Source: Panacagrimonas sp041603235 (GTDB lineage Bacteria; Pseudomonadota; Gammaproteobacteria; Nevskiales; Nevskiaceae). Taken from it: DNA of 64,000 bases. The stretch spans positions 496,001 through 560,000 of the forward strand of contig JBFIES010000002.1 of assembly GCA_041603235.1 (NCBI GenBank), given 5' to 3'. The position numbers and the translations under genes are program-made. The notes below the pieces were generated by a model. The model had not been told where the DNA came from, did not search any database, and worked only from the letters and a program-made list of their open reading frames with translations. This document shows, piece after piece, positions 17,374 to 25,862 of the stretch. Each line of letters starts with the position of its first letter. The first letter of the stretch is position 1.

Positions 17374-18303
17374 TCAATTGAAAGTGACGTTCATGGTCTG
17401 CTCGCGACCACCGCGTTCGACCACGATAGTGAGGCTGGTGGCCTGGCTGAGCTGGCCGAGCATCTGCAGGGCCGTGTTGGCATCGTTCAATTGTATGCCA
17501 TTGACCTGCGTGACCAAGTCGCCGGGACGCAGCCCGGCCGCCGTGAAGGCCGCTCTTTCGCGGCCCGGATACAGGCGATAACCGCGCAACTGCCCGCCGC
17601 GCGACGCAGGCTGGACGCGTACATAGTTGGCCGCCTGGCCCGGATCAGCCAGCAATTTTTCACGAATATCGCTGAGCATCGCAGCAGTATCTGCGCTGAC
17701 GGAGACGGCATCATTCCGATTATTGGCTACTGAGCGTTGCTGACCTGGGCTGGCGGACCGCGCAGTTGCAGCGCCTTCGAGCTTCTGCATGCGCAGGGTT
17801 TCAAGCTGGCCGGCGCGGGCCAGAATCACGCGATCCGGGAAAATGGCCTGCAGTCGGACACCCTTGTCCACGTCATCGCCGATGGCGTAGGGCTTGCCGT
17901 CGGTCTGGGGCGAGGAGATCAGCGCTCGTGAGCCTCGCTCGGCAGTCGCGGCAAGGATGCCGAACAAGGTCAGATTGAGACGGGTATCGGGTGCGTCTTC
18001 GATGTCCTGCGGCGCTTCCACCTTGGGCGCCTCGAATTTGCCGAACAGGTTGGCCGCCACGATGCGCGCAATGGCCTGACGATTGCCAGCGTCAGCACTG
18101 GCGGGCGTGGCCCCCGAGGTTTGCAGGCCGCTCGTCGGCAAGGCTTCAGCTTCGGGCGCGGGAACAAACTGCCAGGCAAGGCGGGCCAGCGCGCTGCCGA
18201 TCAGGATCACCAGGACAATCTCCGCGAGGCGGGGAATCAGTCTGCCGTAGCGCTCGTATGCGCGGGTCAGGACCGGGGGCAGGGCGATGCTGGAAGAGGC
18301 CAT
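17374..18303 (-). CDS. gspC: Type II secretion protein GspC
   Basis: Inner-membrane component that links the platform to the secretin and helps choose substrates. From ATG 18303 the protein has 309 residues: a short cytoplasmic tail, one membrane segment (about 26-43), a Pro/Ala linker, the HR domain (about 85-180, TRLNLTLFGILAA) and a C-terminal PDZ domain with GYRLYPGRE and LRPGDLVTQVNG. The frame extends to 18375, but those residues are unlike the family. It heads gspC-D-E-F. The genes for pseudopilins G-K and for L and M are not in this window. Confidence 0.9.
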   Translation of the reverse strand: MASSSIALPPVLTRAYERYGRLIPRLAEIVLVILIGSALARLAWQFVPAPEAEALPTSGLQTSGATPASADAGNRQAIARIVAANLFGKFEAPKVEAPQDIEDAPDTRLNLTLFGILAATAERGSRALISSPQTDGKPYAIGDDVDKGVRLQAIFPDRVILARAGQLETLRMQKLEGAATARSASPGQQRSVANNRNDAVSVSADTAAMLSDIREKLLADPGQAANYVRVQPASRGGQLRGYRLYPGRERAAFTAAGLRPGDLVTQVNGIQLNDANTALQMLGQLSQATSLTIVVERGGREQTMNVTFN

Positions 18304-18507
18304 CGCCCATGATAGCTTGCGCCTGATGAAGTTCGCAGGGCAGGCCTGCGCCGTTCCCCCGAATCTGCCCCGCATCGCCGCGTGACGTTTTTCGTCGGCG
18401 AATTGTCCATCGTCTCACCAGAAAGGTGCCCAGACTATTGCTCATCGAGTCTCGACAAAACCCGTCGGGGCGAACGGTTATCTCAACAGCACTACTGCGG
18501 AGACACG

Positions 18508-19254
18508 ATGAGACTTTCAGGAAAAACGGCGCTCATTACGGGTGGCACCAGTGGCATTGGCCTGGCCACGGCCAGAAGATTTGTTCAGGAAGGCGCCAAG
18601 GTGGCCGTGACGGGCCGCGACGAATCCAAGTTTGAGGACGTCGCAAAGATTCTGGGCGATAGCACCCTGATCATTAAAGCTGAGGTTCGTTCGCAAGCGG
18701 ACATGAAAAAGATGAGTGGGCAGATCAAGGAGCACTTTGGTGGTCTGGACATCTACTTTGGTAATGCGGGCCGTGCCCTCGACTCTCCACTCGACACAAC
18801 CGACGAAGCACTCTACGACGAGCTGATGGACACCAATGTCAAAGGGCTGTTCTTTTCAATGCAGGCTGTTGCCCCGCTGCTGCGAGAGGGCGGCTCGGTC
18901 ATCCTCAACACCAGTTTTACTAACCAGGTGGGCCGGATCGGCCTGTCACTCACGGCGGCGTCCAAGGCGGCGGTACGCTCGCTGGCGCGGACCTGGTCGC
19001 AAGAGCTTCTGCCGCGCAAGATTCGCGTCAACGCAGTGTCCCCTGGCTTTATCAAAACGCCGATCATGTCGCGAATGGGCATGAGCCCCGAAGAGGTGCG
19101 TACCCAACAGGCGGCAGCGGCAACGCTGGTTCCCTTAGGCCGCATGGGCGAGCCCGATGAGATTGCCGCTGCGGCGCTGTTTCTAGCCAGCGACGAGTCC
19201 AGATATGTCGTCGGCGCCGAGTTGGTGGTCGACGGCGGCATATCGCAACTCTGA
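18508..19254 (+). CDS. SDR-family oxidoreductase lacking the catalytic Tyr
   Basis: A 248-residue Rossmann-fold protein of the classical short-chain dehydrogenase family: TGGTSGIG (about 12-19) for NAD(P), NAG (about 86), the SPGFIKTP loop and a C-terminal VVDGG. Catalytic Ser136 and Lys153 are present, but the residue four before the Lys, normally the catalytic Tyr of YxxxK, is Thr149. It may be inactive, or a binding protein, or use another acid. The Arg after TG (GRDESK, about 38) suggests NADPH preference. ATG 18508 follows GGAG. It is divergent from gspC and convergent with the GlxA-type regulator. Confidence 0.88.
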   Translation: MRLSGKTALITGGTSGIGLATARRFVQEGAKVAVTGRDESKFEDVAKILGDSTLIIKAEVRSQADMKKMSGQIKEHFGGLDIYFGNAGRALDSPLDTTDEALYDELMDTNVKGLFFSMQAVAPLLREGGSVILNTSFTNQVGRIGLSLTAASKAAVRSLARTWSQELLPRKIRVNAVSPGFIKTPIMSRMGMSPEEVRTQQAAAATLVPLGRMGEPDEIAAAALFLASDESRYVVGAELVVDGGISQL

Positions 19255-19333
19255 CTCAAGCTCTGGGCGCACGATCAAGGCTTGACGGGCAAATGCCCAG
19301 AACAGCTCGCGTTGGCGTCTTCTGGCAGTCAGG

Positions 19334-20374
19334 TCAACTAGCCCCGCGCTCGCGTCTGGTGTCATTGTGAGTTTGCGAGGCAGGTGGCGAGGCCCCGTTG
19401 CTTACGGGACGAGACTGCTGAGCGGGGGCGCTTTTTCGGATCGTCCGCGGGGTCTTTCCGAGCACGCGAAGAAACGCTTGCCGCATCCGATCCGCGTCGG
19501 TGAATCCCACCGAGCGTGCAATCGCGCTCAGAGATTCACGGTTTTCCTCTACCCGGGGCTTGGCTGTTTCGACGCGCAATCGCTCAACCAGTTTTGCGGG
19601 TGTGCTACCGGTGGCCTTGAAGAAGGCGCGACTGAACTGCCGGATGCTCAGATTGGCGATATCAGCGAGACGTTCCAGCGGCAGTGATGATGAGAGGTTG
19701 TCGCGGATAAACGACATCACGCCGCGGATGCGATCCGAGTCTGGGTCCAGGCGTAGCAAAGAGGAAAACTGCATTTGCCCGCCCGCGCGCCGGTGGTAGA
19801 CAACCAGCTGTCGGGCCACCGCACGCGCAACGGTTTTGCCGAGATCTTCCTCGATCAGGCTCAGCGCAAGGTCGATTCCGGCGGTGATGCCGGCGGAGGT
19901 CCAGATCCGGTCGTCCTGGGTGAAGATTCGATCACCATCGACGTGTATGCGTGGATAGCGCTTCTGCAGCTCAGGTGCGTACATCCAGTGGGTTGTTGCG
20001 CGGCGCCCGTCGAGTAGACCGGCCTCCGCGAGAATGAATGCCCCAACGCAAGCGCTGGCCACCCGACGCACGCCCGCCTTGAATGAGGCACGTACAAACG
20101 CAGTGTCCGCGGCGCGGATCGGTTCTTCAGCGGTGTACTCGCCGCCAATCACGAACAAGGTGTCCAGCCCTTCCATGTCAGCCACTTCACTGCCGACCGT
20201 GACACCTTCAGCACTGCGTACCTCGCCTCCTGAGACTGAGAACACGCGAATCCGGTAGCGCTCACCGCCCAGCCAGTTCGCCAGATGAAAGGGTTCCAGG
20301 GCGCCGCTCAGGTCCAGCAGCGTGAACTTCGGTGTGATGAAGAAGCCGAGCGTCAATGCAGCGCGATGCATCAT
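19334..20374 (-). CDS. GlxA-type transcriptional regulator (DJ-1 domain plus AraC HTH)
   Basis: A 346-residue regulator with an N-terminal DJ-1/PfpI-like domain (about 8-180) that keeps a Cys in the nucleophile-elbow position (SACVGAFILAEAGL), and a C-terminal AraC/XylS helix-turn-helix pair (about 215-315: LERLADIANLSIRQFSRAF and LSAIARSVGFTDADRMRQAF). Such proteins sense small metabolites and activate nearby genes. ATG 20374 has AAGG 8 nt upstream; the TTG at 20380 is a weaker start. It is divergent from a DJ-1/isonitrile-hydratase-like gene and convergent with the SDR gene; either or both are likely targets. Confidence 0.9.
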   Translation of the reverse strand: MMHRAALTLGFFITPKFTLLDLSGALEPFHLANWLGGERYRIRVFSVSGGEVRSAEGVTVGSEVADMEGLDTLFVIGGEYTAEEPIRAADTAFVRASFKAGVRRVASACVGAFILAEAGLLDGRRATTHWMYAPELQKRYPRIHVDGDRIFTQDDRIWTSAGITAGIDLALSLIEEDLGKTVARAVARQLVVYHRRAGGQMQFSSLLRLDPDSDRIRGVMSFIRDNLSSSLPLERLADIANLSIRQFSRAFFKATGSTPAKLVERLRVETAKPRVEENRESLSAIARSVGFTDADRMRQAFLRVLGKTPRTIRKSAPAQQSRPVSNGASPPASQTHNDTRRERGAS

Positions 20375-20515
20375 CGTCAATGCCTTTTTGGAGGAGTGGC
20401 CGAAGCCTAGTTAAAGACAATCCAGACGTGTGGCTTCTGGCCGAAATCGTTGGAAATTCGTCCATTGATCGGGCTTGGCCTGCTTCAGACTGCCATCTTC
20501 GACAAGGAGAAACCT

Positions 20516-21199
20516 ATGAAGATCGCCTGCATCCTCTATCCAAAATTCACATCGGCCGATTTGATTAATCCGATCACCGTCTGGCAGTTCGTGCCCGGCG
20601 TGGAATTCGAGTTCATCGCCGCTGAGAAAGGCCCGATTGATACGGATATCGGGCTGAGCTTCAATGCCTCTCACACCTACGCAGAGGCTTCGCCGAATCC
20701 AGACGTGGTGTTTGTTCCTGGCGGCGGCAAACCGACCTTCGATGCACTTTCAGACGAAGCTTTGCTGGAAACGATTGCGCGCTTGAGTCAGAACGCGAAC
20801 TGGGTCAGCAGCGTCTGTACCGGCTCCCTGCTCCTGGGCGCGGCCGGACTCCTGCAGGGCTACAAGGCCGCCTGCCATTGGTATCCGCGCGAATGGCTCA
20901 GCAAGTTTGGCGCAAGTCCATCTGATGATCGCGTCGTGATTGATCGAAGCCGCGCCACCGGAGGCGGCGTGACAGCCGGTATGGATTTCGCGCTGAGCAT
21001 GGCCGCGCAATGGGGCGGCGACGGCGCGGGCCGGCTGATCGAACTGATTGTCGAGTATGCGCCGGAGCCGCCGTTCAAGACCGGTCGTCCAGAGCTTGCG
21101 GACGCAGCGACACTCGCCGCTGCCCGCGAGGCGATGGCGGCAGAATTTTCCGAGTCGGTGGTCGAGCGGGCGGCGCAGAATCTCGCGACAAAGATCTGA
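20516..21199 (+). CDS. DJ-1/PfpI family protein, isonitrile hydratase-like
   Basis: A 227-residue DJ-1 superfamily protein. The nucleophile is Cys101 in SSVCTGSLLLGAAGLLQGY, a stretch close to that of Pseudomonas putida isonitrile hydratase InhA, which hydrates isonitriles to N-substituted formamides with an essential Cys. The following CHWYPREW and GGGVTAGMDFALS blocks also match that group, and an early Asp (D15) sits near the InhA active-site Asp. The start ATG follows AAGGAG. It is divergent from the GlxA-type regulator. Isonitrile hydration is plausible; a glyoxalase/chaperone-type DJ-1 role cannot be excluded. Confidence 0.85.
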   Translation: MKIACILYPKFTSADLINPITVWQFVPGVEFEFIAAEKGPIDTDIGLSFNASHTYAEASPNPDVVFVPGGGKPTFDALSDEALLETIARLSQNANWVSSVCTGSLLLGAAGLLQGYKAACHWYPREWLSKFGASPSDDRVVIDRSRATGGGVTAGMDFALSMAAQWGGDGAGRLIELIVEYAPEPPFKTGRPELADAATLAAAREAMAAEFSESVVERAAQNLATKI

Positions 21200-21223
21200 C
21201 AAGCTGGCCGCCCTTGGGAGCGT

Positions 21224-21736
21224 CTACCTGAACAATTGTTTCTGGCTCGGCCTGAGGGCTCGGAGCAAGCCGCCAAGACCTTCCATCAGCAGGACTACAA
21301 GCACCATGCAGAAAACGCCGAAGATCACGGTTGATCGGTCCAGTACGATGCCGTAGCTGTAACTTCGGCGGGTTTCATCCAGAATTTCGCGGTCGGCGCC
21401 CGTAGCAAGCCAAACAAGCCTGTGGGCGAGATCGGTATCCAGTTCGAGGGCCTGACGCTGCAGGTGGCGAACGCGATCACGCATCTGTTGAATGGCGCTG
21501 GCTTCGGCGCGGAAAGTGTCATCGTTGCTGAGCTGGTGTCGCTCGATCAGTTTGTCGATAGAGCCCTCGTGATACTGATCAGCGATTTGCTGAAAGGGGC
21601 GCAGGTTGTGTCGCGCCTCGATCAGATGTGCATCAACCCGTTTGGTGTACTGGTCCACGAATGCCGGCACCTGGATGCCGGTCAGCAGGGCCAGGCTGGC
21701 CAGTGCAATCAACAAAAATCGCAACAGAAAATTCAT
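21224..21736 (-). CDS. DUF2937 family membrane protein
   Basis: A 170-residue protein with an N-terminal membrane segment (about 5-24), a helical periplasmic region that looks coiled (about 30-115, many Arg, Glu, Gln and His), and a second membrane segment (about 135-155) ending in a basic cytoplasmic tail. This layout fits DUF2937, a family of unknown function in Proteobacteria. It ends 24 bp from the convergent DJ-1-like gene. No function can be assigned. Confidence 0.7.
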   Translation of the reverse strand: MNFLLRFLLIALASLALLTGIQVPAFVDQYTKRVDAHLIEARHNLRPFQQIADQYHEGSIDKLIERHQLSNDDTFRAEASAIQQMRDRVRHLQRQALELDTDLAHRLVWLATGADREILDETRRSYSYGIVLDRSTVIFGVFCMVLVVLLMEGLGGLLRALRPSQKQLFR

Positions 21737-22059
21737 GGCTCAAGGCCCGGTTGTTCAGCTTGCGCGACCCATGCTTGCCTGACGTCCACGGAACCGTTGC
21801 ACGCGCTGGCGGTCACAGTCCTGAACCCGATCAGCAGTACACGGTGCGCCGTGTGGATAGCGAGGCGAATTGGCATTCAAGCCGAATGAATCAAGGTAGA
21901 ACAGTCTGTCTGTGCGCAGCTGTCTGGATCATGAAGCGTTCGTCAGCTGATTGCCGGCACTGGTGCCACCGGACTTGAATTGAGCGCAATCAGGCGCATC
22001 ATGATGGCTCAACATCTGAGGGCTCCCGGAGGTTTCCGGCCCGCGCTAGACTGATACCC
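21737..22059. other. Intergenic region before clpS, no gene found
   Basis: This 323-bp gap lies between the start codons of the DUF2937 gene (minus) and clpS (plus), so it should hold both promoters. Short frames that cross it have arginine- and cysteine-rich translations and no Shine-Dalgarno sequence. I found no convincing -35/-10 pair; the nearest, TTGAAT followed by TCATGA, is weak. No Shine-Dalgarno sequence precedes the clpS ATG. Confidence 0.5.
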
Positions 22060-22392
22060 ATGAGCGAAGATTCTGATTATCGAATTCGAGGCGGTTCGCA
22101 GAACGACCAGGTGGTCGAGGCGGACAAGCCCAAGACAAAGCAGCCGCCGCTGTACAAGGTGGTTGTTGTCAATGACGACTTTACGCCCATGGAATTCGTG
22201 GTCCAGGTCTTGCAACAGTTTTTTCACCACACCCGGGAATCGGCGGTGCAGATCATGTTGCATGTGCATACCAAGGGCCGCGGCGTGGCTGGAATCTACC
22301 CCGCAGAGATTGCGGAAACCAAGACGGCACAGGCCAATGCCTTTGCCCGGGAGAATCAGCATCCTTTGTTGACCGTGTTGGAAAAGACCTGA
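22060..22392 (+). CDS. clpS: ClpS, N-degron adaptor of ClpAP
   Basis: Adaptor that binds proteins with N-terminal Leu, Phe, Trp or Tyr and delivers them to ClpAP. The 110-residue protein has a disordered N-terminal extension (about 1-30) that enters ClpA, then the core with VVVNDDFTPMEFVVQVLQ, where the Asn-Asp-Asp and Met line the N-degron pocket, and VHTKGRGVAGIYP with the ClpA contact residues. It lies 33 bp upstream of clpA, as in most Proteobacteria. The Leu/Phe- and Leu-transferases that create its substrates (aat, ate) are encoded a few genes away. Confidence 0.96.
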   Translation: MSEDSDYRIRGGSQNDQVVEADKPKTKQPPLYKVVVVNDDFTPMEFVVQVLQQFFHHTRESAVQIMLHVHTKGRGVAGIYPAEIAETKTAQANAFARENQHPLLTVLEKT

Positions 22393-22425
22393 TGCACCAT
22401 TGCCTGGAACTTACCGGAGCCAACC

Positions 22426-24705
22426 ATGTTGTCTGACGAACTGCAGAAAGCGCTGGACGCCGCCTTCCTCGCTGCGCGCGGCGAGGGACACGAGCTGCTG
22501 ACCGTAGAACACCTGTTGCTGGCGCTGTTGTCCGACGCCAATGTTTCCGAAGTCCTGAACGCCAGTGGCGCGGATCTGGAGAAGCTGGAGCAACTCCTGC
22601 GCGACTACATTGCCAATAACATTCACGCAACGCCGGGTGGCGAACAGACTGAAGTTCAGCCCACCCTGTCATTCCAGCGCGTCTTGCAGCGCGCGATCTA
22701 TCACGTGCAGGCGGCCGGCAAGAAGCAGGTCACCACGCTCAACGTGCTGGTAGCCATGTTTGCGGAAAAGGACACCCATTCGGTGTACCTCCTGGGCGAA
22801 CAGGGCGTCAGCCGCCTAGATGTCGTCAATTTCATCTCGCACGGCATTTCCAAGAATGGCGAATCCGATACGCAGGCCCCTGAAGGCGCCGTGGATAGCG
22901 AGGAAAAAGACGACGCCAAAGCTCAGGGCAAGACGGCTCTGGAGCAGTTTGCCGTCAACCTGAACGAGCGGGCCGCTCAAGGCCAGATCGACCCATTGAT
23001 CGGCCGCGAGCACGAGATCGAACGGGTGATGCAGACCCTTTGCCGTCGACGCAAGAACAATCCATTGCTGGTTGGCGAAGCCGGTGTCGGCAAAACGGCA
23101 ATTGCCGAGGGTCTCGCGTGGTTGATTGTGGAAGGCAAGGTGCCTGATCTGATCACCGATGCTGTCGTCTACTCGCTGGACCTCGGCAGCCTGATTGCGG
23201 GTACCAAATACCGCGGTGATTTCGAGAAACGATTCAAGTCGGTCATGCAGGAATTGGCGCAGCAGCCCGGTGCCATCGTGTTTATCGACGAGATTCACAT
23301 GATCATCGGCGCCGGCGCTGCCAGTGGCGGTGTCATGGACGCCTCCAATCTGCTCAAACCTTTGCTTGCCAACGGCACTCTGCGCTGCCTGGGATCAACC
23401 ACTTATCAGGAATATCGCAGCGTGTTCGAGAAAGATCGCGCGCTGGCACGCCGGTTCCAGAAAATTGATGTTACCGAGCCCAGCGTTGAGGACACGGTCA
23501 AGATTCTGGAAGGTTTGCGCTCCCGCTTTGAAGAGCACCATGCCGTGCAGTTCACCCGCGGCTCGCTGCGCTCAGCGGTGGAGTTGTCAGCACGTCACAT
23601 TACAGATCGATTGTTGCCTGACAAGGCGATCGACGTGATTGACGAGGCGGCCGCGCGCCTGCGCTTGTTGCCAGAGTCCAAGCGGCGCAAGACGGTACAG
23701 ACCCGAGACATCGAAGAAACCGTTGCCAAGATTGCGCGCATCCCGCCACGTGCGGTGTCGAGCAATGATCGAGATCGGCTGGAAACGCTGGATCGCGATC
23801 TCAAGTTGGTGATCTTTGGTCAGGACAATGCCGTTGACCAGTTGACTTCCAGCATTAAGCTGGCCCGTTCCGGACTCGGCAATCCCGATAAGCCGATTGG
23901 CAATTTCCTGCTCGCCGGACCTACAGGTGTGGGCAAGACCGAGGTAACCCGTCAGCTCAGCCAGTTGCTGGGGATTGAACTGATCCGCTTCGACATGTCC
24001 GAGTACATGGAGCGCCATACCGTTTCGCGGCTCATTGGCGCGCCTCCGGGATATGTCGGCTTTGACCAGGGCGGTCTGCTGACTGAAGGTGTGATCAAGC
24101 ACCCGCACTGCATCGTGTTGCTCGACGAGATCGAGAAAGCGCACCCGGATGTTTTCAATCTGCTGCTGCAGGTCATGGACCACGGCACGCTCACGGACAA
24201 CAACGGGCGCAAGGCAGATTTCCGTAATGTGATCCTGATCATGACCACCAATGCCGGCGCAGAAGAATCATCACGCCGCAGCATGGGCTTTTCAGAACAG
24301 AATCACGCGATTGACGCGCTTGAGGTTATTCGCAAGATGTTCACGCCAGAATTCCGCAATCGTCTGGATGCGATTGTTCCGTTTGCGGCGCTCGGCAAGG
24401 CCGAAATTTCGCGGGTGGTGGATAAGTTCCTGCTGCAGCTGGAAGAGCAGCTGGGCGCGAAGGGTGTGTCGCTCGAGATTGATGACGACACACGCGACTG
24501 GCTGGGCGAGCGCGGCTATGACGTCAAGATGGGGGCACGACCGATGGAGCGTGTTATTCAGGACAACCTGAAGCGCCCGCTTGCCGAGGAACTGCTGTTT
24601 GGCAAGTTGTCCGGCGGCGGCAAGGTTCGCGTCACGGTCAAGGACGACAAGATCGTGCTGGAATTCGATACGCGCGAAAAATCGGCGTCTCTCGAAACCG
24701 CCTGA
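22426..24705 (+). CDS. clpA: ATP-dependent Clp protease ATP-binding subunit ClpA
   Basis: AAA+ unfoldase that feeds ClpP. The 759 residues have the double Clp N-domain (about 1-145), a linker rich in Asp and Glu, AAA-1 with GEAGVGKT (about 217) and VFIDEIHMI, and AAA-2 with GPTGVGKT (about 498) and VLLDEIEKAHPD, followed by the D2-small domain containing GARPMERVIQ. The absence of a ClpB-type middle coiled-coil separates it from ClpB. GGAG precedes the ATG. It is downstream of clpS and convergent with infA, with hairpins in the 79-bp gap. Confidence 0.97.
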   Translation: MLSDELQKALDAAFLAARGEGHELLTVEHLLLALLSDANVSEVLNASGADLEKLEQLLRDYIANNIHATPGGEQTEVQPTLSFQRVLQRAIYHVQAAGKKQVTTLNVLVAMFAEKDTHSVYLLGEQGVSRLDVVNFISHGISKNGESDTQAPEGAVDSEEKDDAKAQGKTALEQFAVNLNERAAQGQIDPLIGREHEIERVMQTLCRRRKNNPLLVGEAGVGKTAIAEGLAWLIVEGKVPDLITDAVVYSLDLGSLIAGTKYRGDFEKRFKSVMQELAQQPGAIVFIDEIHMIIGAGAASGGVMDASNLLKPLLANGTLRCLGSTTYQEYRSVFEKDRALARRFQKIDVTEPSVEDTVKILEGLRSRFEEHHAVQFTRGSLRSAVELSARHITDRLLPDKAIDVIDEAAARLRLLPESKRRKTVQTRDIEETVAKIARIPPRAVSSNDRDRLETLDRDLKLVIFGQDNAVDQLTSSIKLARSGLGNPDKPIGNFLLAGPTGVGKTEVTRQLSQLLGIELIRFDMSEYMERHTVSRLIGAPPGYVGFDQGGLLTEGVIKHPHCIVLLDEIEKAHPDVFNLLLQVMDHGTLTDNNGRKADFRNVILIMTTNAGAEESSRRSMGFSEQNHAIDALEVIRKMFTPEFRNRLDAIVPFAALGKAEISRVVDKFLLQLEEQLGAKGVSLEIDDDTRDWLGERGYDVKMGARPMERVIQDNLKRPLAEELLFGKLSGGGKVRVTVKDDKIVLEFDTREKSASLETA

Positions 24706-24728
24706 AACCGGCGGTAGATATGGCTCTG

Positions 24729-24757
24729 GCGAAGCGTCGTGGATGACGACGCTTCGC
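24729..24757. terminator. Hairpin between clpA and infA (first)
   Basis: A perfect 12-bp GC-rich stem (24729-24740 with 24746-24757) and a 5-nt loop lie in the gap between the convergent clpA and infA stop codons. Neither side has a T-run, so it is not a classic intrinsic terminator. A bidirectional, Rho-assisted or RNA-stabilising role is possible. Confidence 0.65.
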
Positions 24758-24763
24758 TGGCGT

Positions 24764-24780
24764 TAGCGCCTGAGGCGCTA
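24764..24780. terminator. Hairpin between clpA and infA (second)
   Basis: A 7-bp stem with a 3-nt loop (TGA) sits 6 bp after the larger hairpin and just before the infA stop. With the first it forms a tandem hairpin pair between the convergent genes. Confidence 0.45.
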
Positions 24781-24784
24781 TTGC

Positions 24785-25003
24785 TTACTTGTCGCGGAAG
24801 GTGATGCGACCTTTGCTCAGATCGTAGGGCGTAAGCTGAACTGTCACCTTGTCACCGGTGAGAATTCGGATGTAGTGCTTGCGCATCCGGCCTGAGATAT
24901 GAGCGGTCACAACGTGCCCGTTTTCCAACTTCACGCGAAACGTGGTGTTAGGTAAGGTTTCTGCCACGATGCCGGGCATCTCGATGTGGTCTTCTTTAGC
25001 CAT
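24785..25003 (-). CDS. infA: Translation initiation factor IF-1
   Basis: Binds the 30S A site during initiation. The 72-residue protein is a single S1/OB-fold domain starting MAKEDHIEMPGIV and ending GRITFRDK, nearly the E. coli sequence. The annotated start is ATG 25003; the open frame to 25054 is not part of the family. It is the last gene of a minus-strand series after aat and ate, with a 147-bp gap from ate that may hold its own promoter. Confidence 0.97.
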   Translation of the reverse strand: MAKEDHIEMPGIVAETLPNTTFRVKLENGHVVTAHISGRMRKHYIRILTGDKVTVQLTPYDLSKGRITFRDK

Positions 25004-25150
25004 ACTGCCTGCTGCGGGTTGCAAAGGGCGGGCATTATCCGGGCTGAGGCACACGTCGGCAAGCTGATACCACTGGAAATGCGGGCTCCGTGCCTGCGCG
25101 GCATGCAGTAATAGGCTTGTTTTTCAGGGGCAGGCGATGTTTTCGAAATC

Positions 25151-25858
25151 TCAGGAAATGTCGTCTAGTGTTGTCCAGCCACGCACACCCAGCACTTCCA
25201 GCGGCCTGAATTTCTTCTTGTAATCCATTTTGGGGCTTTGCGGCACCCAATATCCCAGATAAACGTACGGCAGTCCTTCTGTCGCGGCTTCCTCGATCTG
25301 CCTGAGCACGGCATAGGTGCCAAGGCTGCGGGCCGAGGCATCGGGCTCAAAAAAGGTATAGACCGCGGAAAGTGCATCCGGCAGCCGGTCGACCACCGCA
25401 CAGGCCAGCATTTCACCATCGGCGCGGAACTCCCAGAATTCGGTCGCGCCCCAGCCGCAGTTCAGAAAATTATGAAAGCCGGATTTGTCTTCCGGATTCA
25501 TGCCGCCGCCGTCGTGCCTTGCACGCAGATAGCGCTGGTAGAGCATGAACTGCTGGTCTGTGATGTCGTGGCGAATGTTCAGTTCCAGGTCGGCATTGCG
25601 ACTCAGGCAACGGCGCTGTGGCCGTGAGGGTTTGAACGCGTCGACTTTCACACGAGCCGGAATGCAGGCACGGCAGCTCTCGCAGCGCGGTCGATAGACG
25701 TGGTTGCCGCCACGTCGAAATCCCTGCTCGAGCAAACCCTGGTAGCGATGCTCATCCAATGCGTAGTCCGGGTCGACGAACAGGCTGCGTGCCGAGCGCG
25801 CGGGAAGATAGCCGCAGGCATGCTCAGTCGATAGAAATAGTCGGACGTGATGACTCAT
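25151..25858 (-). CDS. bpt: Aspartate/glutamate leucyltransferase (Bpt/Ate)
   Basis: Transfers leucine from Leu-tRNA to proteins with N-terminal Asp or Glu, making N-degrons for ClpS. The 235-residue protein has the N-terminal Cys cluster CGYLP...RPRCESCRACIP and the C-terminal half with YLGYWVPQSPKMDYKKKFRP, typical of bacterial Ate1 homologues of the Bpt type. It begins 4 bp after the aat stop. The Cys motif matches the metal/heme-sensitive site of the family. Order aat-ate-infA is the conserved one. Confidence 0.95.
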   Translation of the reverse strand: MSHHVRLFLSTEHACGYLPARSARSLFVDPDYALDEHRYQGLLEQGFRRGGNHVYRPRCESCRACIPARVKVDAFKPSRPQRRCLSRNADLELNIRHDITDQQFMLYQRYLRARHDGGGMNPEDKSGFHNFLNCGWGATEFWEFRADGEMLACAVVDRLPDALSAVYTFFEPDASARSLGTYAVLRQIEEAATEGLPYVYLGYWVPQSPKMDYKKKFRPLEVLGVRGWTTLDDIS

Positions 25859-25862
25859 TCGA

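Noticed and set aside
21628..21978. 116-residue open frame before clpS
   Set aside because: Cys/Arg/Trp-rich translation, no ribosome-binding site, and its first part is antisense to the DUF2937 gene.
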